From an uncultured Helcococcus sp. (GTDB lineage: Bacteria; Bacillota; Clostridia; Tissierellales; Peptoniphilaceae): a DNA stretch of 34,924 nt. Location of the stretch: contig CALAZW010000048.1 in assembly GCA_937926545.1 (NCBI GenBank), positions 1 through 34,924 of the forward strand. Reading direction: 5' to 3'. The notes under the pieces are model-generated. The model saw nothing but the letters and a program-made list of their open reading frames with translations. It was not told where the DNA came from and searched no databases. Made by a program: the position numbers and the translations under genes. Of this stretch, positions 9,305 to 17,521 are shown piece by piece (the stretch's first letter is position 1; each line of letters starts with the position of its first letter).

Positions 9305-9997
9305 CTAATCCCTCGTCAAGTGTTCTATTATTTCTTCTTCATAGGAATCTGAAGTCTTATCAAGTTCCTTTAATCCTTCCAAGCGACCATCCTTTAATAG
9401 GACTATTTCATCACACATGTCCTTGGCCAACTGAAGTATATGGGTAGAAAAAACAATTATATGATCGCCTTTTAACTCCAATAAAAATTTCTTTATCTCA
9501 TTGGCAACCACCACATCCAAAGATGTCAAAGGCTCATCCAAAAGCATAACCTCTGGCTTGGATATGAAAAGAGTTATAAGATTTAACTTACTTTTCATCC
9601 CATGGGAATAGCCCCTTATCAACCTGTGTATGTCCTCTTCTTCAAATTTAAACATCCTAAAATAATCTTCCACCTTAAGATCCCCATGGCTTCCATGGAC
9701 ATCTATATAAAACTTAATAAACTCATAGCCTGTTAGAAAATCAGGAATTATAGGTTGGGAAAATACCATGCCTAAATTTTTTCCCTCTAATTTTTTTCTC
9801 ACTCCATCTTTTTCTAAATACATCTGTCCTTCTTCTAGAGGATAATCCCCATAGATAGTCTTAAAAAGAGTGGTCTTACCCGAACCATTTCTTCCTAAAA
9901 GTCCATATATTATCCCTTGTTCAAATTCATAACTACAGTCCTTCAGGACCTTTTTTTCTCCAAAATCTTTTTGGATATTCTCAATTATTAATTTCAT
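9305..9997 (-). CDS. ABC transporter ATP-binding protein
   Basis: The 230-aa protein starts at ATG 9997 (GGAGAG 5 nt before); a longer frame from 10030 has no good ribosome binding site. Walker A is GRNGSGKT (35-42), the Q-loop lies in FSQP (about 79-82), the signature region reads GYSHGMKSK (about 129-137, not LSGGQ), and Walker B is VMLLDEPLTSLD (about 150-161) with the catalytic Glu; the switch His is in STHIL. This signature variant is common in ABC-2 exporter ATPases. It pairs with the permease encoded directly downstream. Confidence 0.9.
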   Translation of the reverse strand: MKLIIENIQKDFGEKKVLKDCSYEFEQGIIYGLLGRNGSGKTTLFKTIYGDYPLEEGQMYLEKDGVRKKLEGKNLGMVFSQPIIPDFLTGYEFIKFYIDVHGSHGDLKVEDYFRMFKFEEEDIHRLIRGYSHGMKSKLNLITLFISKPEVMLLDEPLTSLDVVVANEIKKFLLELKGDHIIVFSTHILQLAKDMCDEIVLLKDGRLEGLKELDKTSDSYEEEIIEHLTRD

Positions 9998-10068
9998 ATT
10001 CTCTCCATGACTTTTTATATTTATATTCATTTATAACAATGTTACTCTTTTAACCGATTTTTTTCAAA

Positions 10069-10728
10069 TTAATTTAATTTCTTATTACTTATAATTGAAG
10101 AAATTACCAAGAAAACGCATATTAGCAAGTAGGAAAAAATATTAAAAGTTAAATAGTCTAACTTAATTCCTAACCTATCCATGCCATAAAAAATAAGAAG
10201 AACTATCCCTAGTAAAATCCCCATACTAAATAAGCTTGATATTAATCTGGCCATCCTATTTTCCATCTTTACAATCCTTCTACTAAAAAGTCCAATAAAA
10301 AGGGTCAAAACTAATACATTTACCAGTAAATCAAATCTAAGATATATATTTTTTCCTTCAATAGGCCTTATAGCTGAGCCTAGCTTTAGGAAGGATAAAA
10401 CTAAATTAATGATAAATACAAAGGTTATACTCATCAAAATAGTTGTAAAACTTGTCTTAAACTTTTCACTAAAACTATCAGCTCCCATAGAATTAAAGGA
10501 ATCATCTATAAAATCATATAGATTTTCTCCAAAAATATCTTCCACCAATCTTTTATCATTTTGGCCATCTGTAAGCATTTCTAAAATATCTGTTATTAAT
10601 ATTTTTTTCTTGCTCCTAACCACATTTGCTTCCTTTATATAGGCTAGCATTTTTAGAAAAGCATCCAGGTATATTCCTTCTAGATTTTCTAAATATCTAG
10701 CCTGGATTTTACTTAAATCTTCCTTCAT
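10069..10728 (-). CDS. Membrane protein with cytoplasmic N-domain, partner of PadR (DUF1048/DUF1129-like)
   Basis: The 219-aa protein has a soluble helical N-terminal domain (about 1-95), then four hydrophobic segments (about 98-116, 128-146, 158-178, 190-210). The arrangement of a small DUF with membrane helices directly after a PadR gene is common in Firmicutes; I assign DUF1048/DUF1129-like only by general resemblance. The start overlaps the padR gene by 20 nt, implying coupled translation. It may be a membrane component or sensor for the ABC exporter that follows; no enzymatic motif is seen. Confidence 0.7.
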   Translation of the reverse strand: MKEDLSKIQARYLENLEGIYLDAFLKMLAYIKEANVVRSKKKILITDILEMLTDGQNDKRLVEDIFGENLYDFIDDSFNSMGADSFSEKFKTSFTTILMSITFVFIINLVLSFLKLGSAIRPIEGKNIYLRFDLLVNVLVLTLFIGLFSRRIVKMENRMARLISSLFSMGILLGIVLLIFYGMDRLGIKLDYLTFNIFSYLLICVFLVISSIISNKKLN

Positions 10729-11044
10729 CCTCTGCCTCCATATTTCTTCCCACTGCTTTTTTTAATAGCTGCCATTCATCCCTAAAGTTTTCTATTTCTT
10801 GAAGGCCTTCATCTGTAATCTTCAAATATTTTCTCACTGGTCCTATGGCTGATTTTTTTCTTTCAGAAGAAATTAATCCTCTTTTTTCCAAGCGTAAAAG
10901 AATGGGATAAACAGTTCCTTCCTGAACATTAAATCCCTGGTCATTTAATTCTTGGATTATTTCATAGCCATAGGTCTCTTTTCTGGCTATGATTTTTAAT
11001 ATACAAGGATCCAAGACTCCCTTTAATAACTGTGTCGATATCAT
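10709..11044 (-). CDS. PadR-family transcriptional regulator
   Basis: This 111-aa protein has the classic PadR winged-helix: LLKGVLDPCILKIIARKETY, then GYEIIQEL, EGTVYPILLRLEKRGLI and a wing with RKYLKITDEG, ending in a short helical dimerisation tail. It is the first gene of an operon encoding a membrane protein and an ABC exporter, so it probably represses them until a drug-like ligand binds. AGGTG lies 5 nt before the ATG. A 7-bp dyad overlapping the -10 box upstream suggests autorepression. Confidence 0.9.
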   Translation of the reverse strand: MISTQLLKGVLDPCILKIIARKETYGYEIIQELNDQGFNVQEGTVYPILLRLEKRGLISSERKKSAIGPVRKYLKITDEGLQEIENFRDEWQLLKKAVGRNMEAEDEGRFK

Positions 11045-11072
11045 TTTTCACCTACCTTGTATTATTTAGTAG

Positions 11073-11108
11073 TCACTACATTGTAATACCAAGTAGTGAA
11101 AAAGTCAA
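11073..11108 (-). promoter_or_regulatory. Promoter of the padR operon with overlapping operator dyad
   Basis: On the minus strand TTGACT (11103-11108) and TACAAT (11080-11085) are 17 bp apart. An inverted repeat TCACTAC (11073-11079) / GTAGTGA (11093-11099), 13-bp spacer, covers the -10 box and most of the spacer, a position suited to repression by PadR. The promoter is well supported; PadR binding is inference. Confidence 0.7.
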
Positions 11109-11114
11109 TAAAAA

Positions 11115-11132
11115 ATAAGCCCGAAGGCTTAT
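11115..11132 (-). terminator. Terminator of the MATE gene
   Basis: A 7-bp stem (ATAAGCC/GGCTTAT) with a CGAA tetraloop overlaps the MATE stop codon and is followed on the minus strand by TTTTTATT. It lies only 6 nt from the -35 box of the padR promoter. Confidence 0.8.
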
Positions 11133-12457
11133 AATTCATTTCTTATCTTAAAATAATAGTAACTTCCTGCCAAGTCAGCCAAAACCCATCCTATGGGAAT
11201 TGCCAACCAAATTCCCTTGACACCAATTGCAGGTAGGGCCGATAAAATATAGGCCAATAAAACCCTGGTTCCCAAGGATATGACAGTTAGTACTATGGAC
11301 ATTCTAGGCTTGTTTACCGCCCTATAGAAACCATAAAACATAAATAAAAGTCCTATGCCAAAATAGAATAGGGAAACTATCCTTAAGTAGTCAACTCCCA
11401 CCTTAATTACTTCTACATTAGACTTGTCTATAAAGATTTCCATTAACTTGTCTGAAAAACCAAAGACTAAACCACTAATCACCAGGCAAAATATTAGAAC
11501 AGATACCAGGGACTTTCTTATTCCCTCTTTTATCCTATCCTTCTTACCTGCCCCATAGTTTTGGGCTATAAAGGTGGAAAAGGCATTGCCAAAGTCTTGG
11601 ACTGGCATATAGGCAAAGGAGTCTATTTTTACTGCCGCTGCAAAGCCTGCCATGACAACAGTTCCAAAGCTGTTAACCAGGCCTTGAACCATAAGTATTC
11701 CAAAGTTCATTATGGATTGTTGCAGGCTGGTTAAAATAGAAAGATTAGCAATGGCTTTTAAGATATTATTATCCCATCTCATATGTTTTTTTTCTATTCT
11801 AAGCTCTGGAAAATAAATATAATAGTAAACTATAATTCCTATAGCCGATATATACTGGGCTATTACTGTCGCTATAGCCGCCCCCTTTACTCCCCAATTA
11901 AAGCTTATAATAAATAGAATATCCAAGCCTATATTGATCAGGGCTGACACCATTAAAAAGATAACTGGAGCCAAGGAATTGCCTATGGACCTTAGTATAT
12001 TAGAAAAATAATTATATAAAAAAGTCGCCATTATTCCCATAAAGATTATTCTTATGTAGTCCCTCATCAAGGGTCTAATTTCCAAGGGCACATTTAAGAA
12101 GTCAATAATTTTATCAACCCCAAAAAAGACCAATAGGTTCAAGACCAAGCTGATGGTAAAAATTAAAATAAAGGATATGTAAAAGCTATTTTTTAAGTTA
12201 TCATAATCCTTTTTACCATATTGGATGGCAAAATAGGCACCACTGCCCATACAAAGACCCAATATTATAGATGTTAAAAACACTATAAAGGTATAGGAAG
12301 ACCCTACTGCCGCCAGGGCATCAGCCCCCAAATACCTACCTACTATTAAAGTATCTGCCACATTGTATAATTGTTGGAGTAGATTTCCCAACATCAAAGG
12401 CAGGGAAAATAAAAATAAATTCTTAGTAATACTTCCCTGCGTTAAATCTCTTCTCAT
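11129..12457 (-). CDS. MATE-family multidrug efflux protein
   Basis: The 442-aa protein has twelve predicted membrane helices in two halves. The start LTQGSITKNLFLFSLPLMLG and the following LQQLYNVADTLIVGRYLG are typical of the DinF/NorM-like MATE branch of Firmicutes. It should export cationic drugs or toxins in exchange for Na+ or H+. ATG 12457 is preferred over an in-frame GTG two codons earlier, which lies in the GGTGAGGTG ribosome binding site. It is divergent from the HAD gene, with overlapping promoters, and has its own terminator. Confidence 0.92.
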   Translation of the reverse strand: MRRDLTQGSITKNLFLFSLPLMLGNLLQQLYNVADTLIVGRYLGADALAAVGSSYTFIVFLTSIILGLCMGSGAYFAIQYGKKDYDNLKNSFYISFILIFTISLVLNLLVFFGVDKIIDFLNVPLEIRPLMRDYIRIIFMGIMATFLYNYFSNILRSIGNSLAPVIFLMVSALINIGLDILFIISFNWGVKGAAIATVIAQYISAIGIIVYYYIYFPELRIEKKHMRWDNNILKAIANLSILTSLQQSIMNFGILMVQGLVNSFGTVVMAGFAAAVKIDSFAYMPVQDFGNAFSTFIAQNYGAGKKDRIKEGIRKSLVSVLIFCLVISGLVFGFSDKLMEIFIDKSNVEVIKVGVDYLRIVSLFYFGIGLLFMFYGFYRAVNKPRMSIVLTVISLGTRVLLAYILSALPAIGVKGIWLAIPIGWVLADLAGSYYYFKIRNEL

Positions 12458-12481
12458 AAGCACCTCACCTTCTTCACATTC

Positions 12482-12536
12482 ATTAATATTACCAAATACT
12501 AATTAAATGGTCAATTTACTAAAACTAGGGTATTAT
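12482..12536. promoter_or_regulatory. Overlapping divergent promoters of MATE and HAD genes
   Basis: Minus strand: TTGACC (12509-12514), 17-bp spacer, TAATAT (12486-12491) for the MATE gene. Plus strand: TGGTCA (12508-12513), 17-bp spacer, TATTAT (12531-12536) for the HAD gene. The two -35 boxes share the same bases, so the promoters must compete. An imperfect dyad (ATTAATATT at 12482-12490, AATACTAAT at 12495-12503, one mismatch) covers the MATE -10. Confidence 0.6.
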
Positions 12537-12558
12537 ATTTATGAATATGGAGGTAATT

Positions 12559-13398
12559 ATGTCAATAAAAGTAATCGTTCTAGATATAGATGGAACCCTA
12601 GTTAATAACAAAAAACAAATTAGCAAAAGAACCAAAGATACACTAATACATGCTCAAGAGAAAGGAATCAAGCTTATTTTGGCCTCTGGCCGCCCTACAA
12701 GAGGTCTTTATGACCTAGCATCAATTCTTAAGATGGACCAGCACCATGGCTTTTTAATTTCCTTTAATGGGGCAAAAATAACAGACTGCCAGTCCCAGGA
12801 AGTACTCTTTAATCAAACCATAGATATAAGGGATGCCAAGGAAGTTTTAGAACACATGAAAAACTTTAGGGTAAGGCCTATGATTGATAAAAATGACTAT
12901 ATGTATGTAAATAATGTTTATGATTCTAATATTTTATTTAATGGTCAAATGGTAAATATAATAGAGATGGAGGCCAGGAGCGGTAACTATAAACTATGTG
13001 AAGTTGATGACCTGGCAGAGTTTTTAGACTATCCAATAAACAAAATCCTAACAGCAGCTCCCAATGACTACCTTATGGAAAATTACGAAAAAATGTATGA
13101 ACCCTTTAAGGGTCGTTTAACCGGCATGTTTACCTCAGAGGTTTTCTTTGAATTTACAGCCCTTGGAGTGGATAAGGCCAAGGCCTTAGAAAAGGTCCTA
13201 ATCCCCATGGGATATAAAAGAGAAGAAATCATGGCCTTTGGAGATGGCCAAAATGACAAATCCATGATTGAATATGCTGGCCTTGGCGTAGCCATGGGGA
13301 ATGCCTTGGAAGAAGTAAAGGAAGTAGCTGATCTAATAACCCTAACAAATGAAGAAGATGGAGTTTCCCATATGGTGGAAAAATATTTACTCCAATAA
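12559..13398 (+). CDS. HAD-superfamily (Cof/YwpJ-type) phosphatase
   Basis: The 279-aa protein has the Cof-type HAD motifs: motif I DIDGTL near residue 9, motif II within LILASGRP, a C2-type cap (about 85-190), and motif IV GDGQNDKSMIEYAGLGVAMG. These soluble Mg2+-dependent enzymes dephosphorylate sugar phosphates, FMN or similar small molecules; the substrate cannot be read from the sequence. The start is ATG 12559, preceded by GGAGGT; the upstream ATG 12541 has no ribosome binding site and lies too near the -10 box. Confidence 0.9.
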   Translation: MSIKVIVLDIDGTLVNNKKQISKRTKDTLIHAQEKGIKLILASGRPTRGLYDLASILKMDQHHGFLISFNGAKITDCQSQEVLFNQTIDIRDAKEVLEHMKNFRVRPMIDKNDYMYVNNVYDSNILFNGQMVNIIEMEARSGNYKLCEVDDLAEFLDYPINKILTAAPNDYLMENYEKMYEPFKGRLTGMFTSEVFFEFTALGVDKAKALEKVLIPMGYKREEIMAFGDGQNDKSMIEYAGLGVAMGNALEEVKEVADLITLTNEEDGVSHMVEKYLLQ

Positions 13399-13422
13399 AA
13401 AAAGAGACAAAGTCTCTTTTTT
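13398..13422. terminator. Bidirectional terminator between HAD and HrtA-like genes
   Basis: An 11-bp stem AAAAAAGAGAC / GTCTCTTTTTT with AAA loop sits between the two convergent stop codons, with a T-run on either strand. Confidence 0.85.
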
Positions 13423-14095
13423 ATTGCAATACTTCTTCCAAAACACCATCTACAATCTTAAATACCCTATCACAATATTCTAAAAGTCTATTATCATGGG
13501 TAACTATTACTGTAGTTCTCTTATAGTTTTTTGTTTGTTCTGCTAATAACTCTATAACATCCTTGGTTTTTTTTGAATCTAAACTTGCGGTAGGCTCATC
13601 TGCCAATAAAAGAAAAGGGTTGGTATAAAGGGCCCTACTTATAGCTGCCCTTTGCCTTTCTCCTCCTGATAATTCTCCTGGATAAGATTTTTTCCTATTT
13701 GAAATTCCCATCCTATTTAATATTTCATCTACTTTTTTTTCATCAGTTTTTTTCTTAGCAAACTTATCTACCAATTCGAACTGCTCCCTTATAGTTAGGT
13801 AGGGAACTAAGTTAGATGCTTGCAAAATAAACCCTATTTCATCAAACCTTAGTTTATTTCTCTCTTTTTCCTTCATACTTCCCAAATCTTTGCCATTAAA
13901 CATTATTTTTCCACCACTAGGTCTTTGCAGTCCTCCCATCATGGTTAAAAGAGTACTTTTGCCTGATCCACTAGGTCCAATTATAGCCACCATTTCTCCT
14001 GCATTTAGGCTAAAGGAAGTTTCTTTTAAGGCCTTGATTTCTTCTTTATTCTTCTCAAAGGTTTTATATACATTCTCAAATCTTATTATTTCCAT
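13421..14095 (-). CDS. hrtA: ABC ATPase, HrtA-like (MacB/LolD class exporter)
   Basis: The 224-aa protein has Walker A GPSGSGKS (40-47), Q-loop LQAS (91-94), signature LSGGERQ (142-148), Walker B LLLADEPTASLD (about 162-173) and switch His in VTHDNRLLEY. Several stretches match the heme-exporter ATPase HrtA of Gram-positive cocci rather than other MacB-like ATPases: LRFDEIGFILQASNLVPYL and HDNRLLEYCDRVF. It is expected to power a type VII ABC (mechanotransmission) permease encoded just upstream in the transcript, for heme or another amphiphile. Whether heme is the substrate is inference; no HssRS two-component pair is in the window. Confidence 0.8.
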   Translation of the reverse strand: MEIIRFENVYKTFEKNKEEIKALKETSFSLNAGEMVAIIGPSGSGKSTLLTMMGGLQRPSGGKIMFNGKDLGSMKEKERNKLRFDEIGFILQASNLVPYLTIREQFELVDKFAKKKTDEKKVDEILNRMGISNRKKSYPGELSGGERQRAAISRALYTNPFLLLADEPTASLDSKKTKDVIELLAEQTKNYKRTTVIVTHDNRLLEYCDRVFKIVDGVLEEVLQ

Positions 14096-14104
14096 ATCTT
14101 CCTC

Positions 14105-15232
14105 CTAGTTTAATACATCTAAAGGATCAACCTTATTTACACTATTAATTGAAAATACGGCTCCCAACATAATAGTAATAAGCATAACAATTCCTATGGT
14201 TATAAAAAATAATATGTTGGATTTAAACGGTACACTCACTGGTAGATAATAATCACTTACATAGGTCAAAATAAGTCCTATACCTATACCAAGTATACTA
14301 ACAATCATAGTTTGTACGAAAACAGACCTTCTTATATAGGAAGCGGATATACCTTGAATTTTCATAATCCCAAATGTTTCTTTCTTTTGCATAGTAACAA
14401 TAAACATAAAGACACCTAAAACTATTGAGGCTATAAGAATTAAAAAGCCTATCATTAGACCAAAGGTTAAAACCTGTGCATAATAACCTGGTATTTTATT
14501 GATAAATTCTTTAATTTCTACTATATCGTAATTTTTTTCTAAATCTCCATCCAGCTTTCCACTATCATGAACTATCAAGCCAGATAATCTTTCTGGCATA
14601 TTGGGAGTGGCTGATGTCATAGAGTCTATTTGTCCTTCCTCTATTTCCTCAGGTCTATAGTTCATCATAGCCGCTGAAGCTTCTTCTAAACTTGTATAAA
14701 TAACATCTGAAGTATTGAACTTTGCTTCTTCTGAAAAACCTACAACTGTAAATTCCCTATTATTGCTTGTTAGTTTTACTGTATCTTCCAACTTAAGACC
14801 TTTTTCTTCCTTTAAGGATATACTAGCTACTATCTCATCCTTAGATTTTTTATCCCTTCCCTCTAATATTTTAGGATAAATCTTTGTATCTTTTTCAACA
14901 CCTATTAAAACCAAATTTAACAAATCATCTTCTTTATCATTTCCATTTACAATTGCACTTGATCTACTTAAATTTATAGGTGAAAAATCTACTTTTCCAA
15001 AATCATCAACTACATCTTTATCTAAATTAGAGGCTTGAATATTTTTGTTTGAACCTTTTTGTAAAACAATCTTCTCAGCCTTCCATAAATCTATAGCTGT
15101 CCTATTATCCTTGGCTAAACCATAGGCAAGTCCCATTAGAAAAAATACTAAGTAGCTTAAAAGAACTACTATACTAATAATTAGTAGGAACTTTCTCTTT
15201 TCTTTTTTTATTTCCTTAATTGCTAGAAACAT
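14105..15232 (-). CDS. hrtB: ABC permease, HrtB-like (FtsX/MacB family)
   Basis: The 375-aa protein has the FtsX/MacB layout: an N-terminal membrane helix (about 14-37), a large extracellular domain (about 38-245), three membrane helices (about 252-280, 305-327, 337-362), and a C-terminal DPLDVL. The opening FLAIKEIKKEKRKFLLI and the length fit HrtB-type heme exporters. It comes first in a two-gene operon; the ATPase follows after 9 nt with AGGAGGA. In HrtB, heme is taken from the membrane and pumped out; here the substrate is inferred only from family resemblance. Confidence 0.75.
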   Translation of the reverse strand: MFLAIKEIKKEKRKFLLIISIVVLLSYLVFFLMGLAYGLAKDNRTAIDLWKAEKIVLQKGSNKNIQASNLDKDVVDDFGKVDFSPINLSRSSAIVNGNDKEDDLLNLVLIGVEKDTKIYPKILEGRDKKSKDEIVASISLKEEKGLKLEDTVKLTSNNREFTVVGFSEEAKFNTSDVIYTSLEEASAAMMNYRPEEIEEGQIDSMTSATPNMPERLSGLIVHDSGKLDGDLEKNYDIVEIKEFINKIPGYYAQVLTFGLMIGFLILIASIVLGVFMFIVTMQKKETFGIMKIQGISASYIRRSVFVQTMIVSILGIGIGLILTYVSDYYLPVSVPFKSNILFFITIGIVMLITIMLGAVFSINSVNKVDPLDVLN

Positions 15233-15327
15233 GACTTCACTCCCTTCTCTAAAGATTATAACTATATATTAATATATTTGCATATATTTTATTGCTTTCA
15301 CGGTCAATTGTTACTTATATGTAACAA

Positions 15328-15350
15328 AAAAGACCCTAAAAGGGTCTTTT
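15328..15350 (-). terminator. Terminator of the flavin reductase gene
   Basis: A 10-bp stem AAAAGACCCT / AGGGTCTTTT with a 3-nt loop ends just after the stop codon of the flavoprotein gene and runs into TTTTTTG on the minus strand. Immediately beyond is a small imperfect repeat GTTAC..GTAAC (15310-15325). Confidence 0.85.
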
Positions 15351-15357
15351 CTTATCT

Positions 15358-17190
15358 TTATTTTGTTTTTAAAATATTACCTAATAGATAGCCTGATGTT
15401 ATAGCCCAACCTACGTCAGCTCCTGGTACAGAGTCATCTCCACGAACTCCGCCTGCTGTATCTCCTATAGCATATAGTCCGTTGATAACTTGACCGTCCT
15501 TATTAACTACTTCTAAATCAGTAGTAACCTTTAATCCACCTAAAGTTGTTGCATATCTTGGTTTTTGTTCTACTAGGTAGAATGGACCATCTCCAATCTT
15601 TTCATTTAAGTATTCTTTTGGTCTATCGAAGTCTTCGTCTTTACCATTTTCTACAAATGAATTATATTTTTCTATAGTAGACTTTAAGCCTTCAGCATCA
15701 ACGCCAGCCACCTTAGCTACTTCCTCAACACTTTCACCATGAGCAAAGATAGGCCCCTTGCTACCATTGTTTTCCAACCAGTTTTCTAACATTTCGTCAG
15801 AGATTCCTGTTCCTGGAATTTTACTACTGAAAGTATCATAAGTTTTTTGATCCATTAATAAGAATAACATACCATCTTCTTGCTCTTGTTGTTTTCTTAC
15901 AATAGAAATTCCTGATCCTCTTTCATTTACAACTCTGTTACCATTTCTATCAACTAAAATACCACTTACATCCCAAGCTGCCATTGAGCCATTATAAGTT
16001 GATTTAGCAATTCCTGGCATCCATTCAACACCATTTTCAAATAATTCAACATAGCCCATATTAACTGTATCAGCGCCTGCTTCTTCACCCATTCTCAAGC
16101 CATCGCCATTGGAGAATGAAGCTCCGTAGTAAACAAAGTTTCCTAATTCTTCTGGTAATAAGTCTTTTCTAGAACCATATCCACCTGAAGCTAAAACTGT
16201 TGACTTAGCCTTAATCTTATATGTAGTACCTTCTTTGTCTTTTGCTTCTACTCCAACTACGTCCTTACCGTCCATAATTAATTGAGTAGCTTCAGTATTT
16301 AATCTTAAATCAACTTTCGTTTCCTTTAATTTGTTTGAAAATGCAGCCATTAGACCTTTACCATTTCCAACATATGTCAAACCTCTATCGATTTTGTTTT
16401 CGCCTAATTTTGTTAACTGCTCTGGTGCTTCAGCCCCAACATAGTCAAATGTCCAGTCTGTAGATTCACCCATGTTTTCACAGTATAATTTTAATAACTC
16501 AGGAACACTCTTTTCCCCACCATTTATAAACATATCTTCATAACATGCTTCTGAAGTGTCATTTGTTACTCCCAAGTCTTTTTGAATCTTTGAACCTGTT
16601 ACGATTGAAAGTCCACCACTTAGAGCAGTATGTCCACCTATCATGGCATTTTTTTCTAATAAGATAACTGAAAGTCCAGCTTGTTCTGCTGATAAGGCTG
16701 CAGATGCTCCCGCACTACCACCACCAACAACTACAACGTCTGTTTCTAATTCTACAGTTTCTTCTTTCTTATCTTCTGCTTTTTTGTCTAAAAGATCTGG
16801 ATTTCCTCCAGCTTGAGTTACTGCATCTGCAATAGCTCTTTTTAGAGCAACTGATGTAACTGTAGCTCCTGCTACTGAGTCAACTGAAAGATTTTGTTCT
16901 TCCACGATTTTTGCAGGTATTGTTTCATAAACAACCTTTGCTAAATGTTCAGTTTCTTCACTGTTAACGATTTCAATAGATACAATTTTATCTTCTGAAA
17001 ATTCTACTTCCACTTCAACTGATCCATTGTGTCCATCAGCCTTACCAGTGTATTTGCCTGCCTTGAAAGAAATAGCGTCTCCAGCTTCTTCCTTATTTGT
17101 TTCTGGCTTTGCCTCTTCTTTTTGCTGACCACACCCGACTAATGATAATGTCAGCACTAATGCTAATAAAATACTTATGAATTTTTTCAT
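15358..17190 (-). CDS. Lipoprotein FMN/FAD reductase of the fumarate/urocanate reductase family
   Basis: The 610-aa protein starts at ATG 17190 (AGGAGGG just before); an earlier in-frame start at 17223 has no such site. Residues 1-20 form a lipoprotein signal with lipobox LVGC (Cys20). Residues about 45-128 are an FMN-binding domain with the ApbE flavinylation motif DSVAGATVTS (104-113). The rest is a FAD-binding flavocytochrome c/fumarate reductase module with VVVGGGSAGASAA (153-165) and a GLYAIGDTAGG block near the end. Fumarate reductases have HHTMGG and NRLGGNA; here the corresponding sequences are YATTLGG and DDSVPGAD, so fumarate is unlikely. The enzyme probably reduces an unsaturated carboxylate at the outer face, fed by membrane electron transport. 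No apbE gene is in the window. Confidence 0.88.
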   Translation of the reverse strand: MKKFISILLALVLTLSLVGCGQQKEEAKPETNKEEAGDAISFKAGKYTGKADGHNGSVEVEVEFSEDKIVSIEIVNSEETEHLAKVVYETIPAKIVEEQNLSVDSVAGATVTSVALKRAIADAVTQAGGNPDLLDKKAEDKKEETVELETDVVVVGGGSAGASAALSAEQAGLSVILLEKNAMIGGHTALSGGLSIVTGSKIQKDLGVTNDTSEACYEDMFINGGEKSVPELLKLYCENMGESTDWTFDYVGAEAPEQLTKLGENKIDRGLTYVGNGKGLMAAFSNKLKETKVDLRLNTEATQLIMDGKDVVGVEAKDKEGTTYKIKAKSTVLASGGYGSRKDLLPEELGNFVYYGASFSNGDGLRMGEEAGADTVNMGYVELFENGVEWMPGIAKSTYNGSMAAWDVSGILVDRNGNRVVNERGSGISIVRKQQEQEDGMLFLLMDQKTYDTFSSKIPGTGISDEMLENWLENNGSKGPIFAHGESVEEVAKVAGVDAEGLKSTIEKYNSFVENGKDEDFDRPKEYLNEKIGDGPFYLVEQKPRYATTLGGLKVTTDLEVVNKDGQVINGLYAIGDTAGGVRGDDSVPGADVGWAITSGYLLGNILKTK

Positions 17191-17207
17191 AAACCCTCCT
17201 ATAATGA

Positions 17208-17232
17208 TGATAAACCTTTGCATTGTTTATCA
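17208..17232. promoter_or_regulatory. Perfect 8-bp inverted repeat in the leader of the flavin reductase
   Basis: TGATAAAC (17208-17215) and GTTTATCA (17225-17232) are separated by 9 bp, between the predicted transcription start (about 17243) and the ribosome binding site. It could be an operator for a repressor or an mRNA hairpin close to the Shine-Dalgarno sequence. Confidence 0.55.
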
Positions 17233-17249
17233 AATAACAGTACATGAAC

Positions 17250-17278
17250 ATTCTAAAATATTGTTCAATTCTTGTCAA
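17250..17278 (-). promoter_or_regulatory. Strong sigma-A promoter of the flavin reductase gene
   Basis: Minus strand TTGACA (17273-17278), 17-bp spacer, TAGAAT (17250-17255). This makes the flavoprotein gene independent of rpoN located upstream. Confidence 0.75.
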
Positions 17279-17521
17279 TTTATTGTTATATTTTTTACAC
17301 TTATAAAATTTTGCCTTTAAATCCTTTGTATAAAAATATAATAATATTGCATGATAACCATATTAAAATATAGCTATCTTTATGGTCCAAATAAGCTTGC
17401 TAAATATAAGACGATTAAATACCACTTTACTTTTTTAGGCCAAAAAACCTATTAATAGTCAAGATTAACTTTTATTCTATAATTATGTTAAGAATAATTG
17501 TTACGTTTTTTTAATCTTTTT
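17279..17521. other. AT-rich intergenic region with nested inverted repeats after rpoN
   Basis: There is no gene here. Just after the rpoN stop lie nested repeats: outer arms AAGATTAA (17461-17468) / TTAATCTT (17511-17518) and inner arms TTATTCT (17472-17478) / AGAATAA (17491-17497). They may fold in the rpoN 3' end but lack a classical T-run. A T6/A6 stretch around GGCC (about 17431-17447) is also present. Otherwise I see nothing. Confidence 0.4.

Noticed and set aside
15310..15325. GTTAC-TTATAT-GTAAC inverted repeat as an operator
   Set aside because: The arms are short and lie beside a terminator in very AT-rich DNA, so chance is a fair explanation.
15358..17190. Plain fumarate reductase
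   Set aside because: The conserved substrate-binding HHTMGG and NRLGGNA are not kept.
17093..17278. 61-codon minus-strand frame overlapping the flavin reductase start
   Set aside because: It covers the promoter, leader and signal peptide of a well-supported gene in another frame and has no ribosome binding site.
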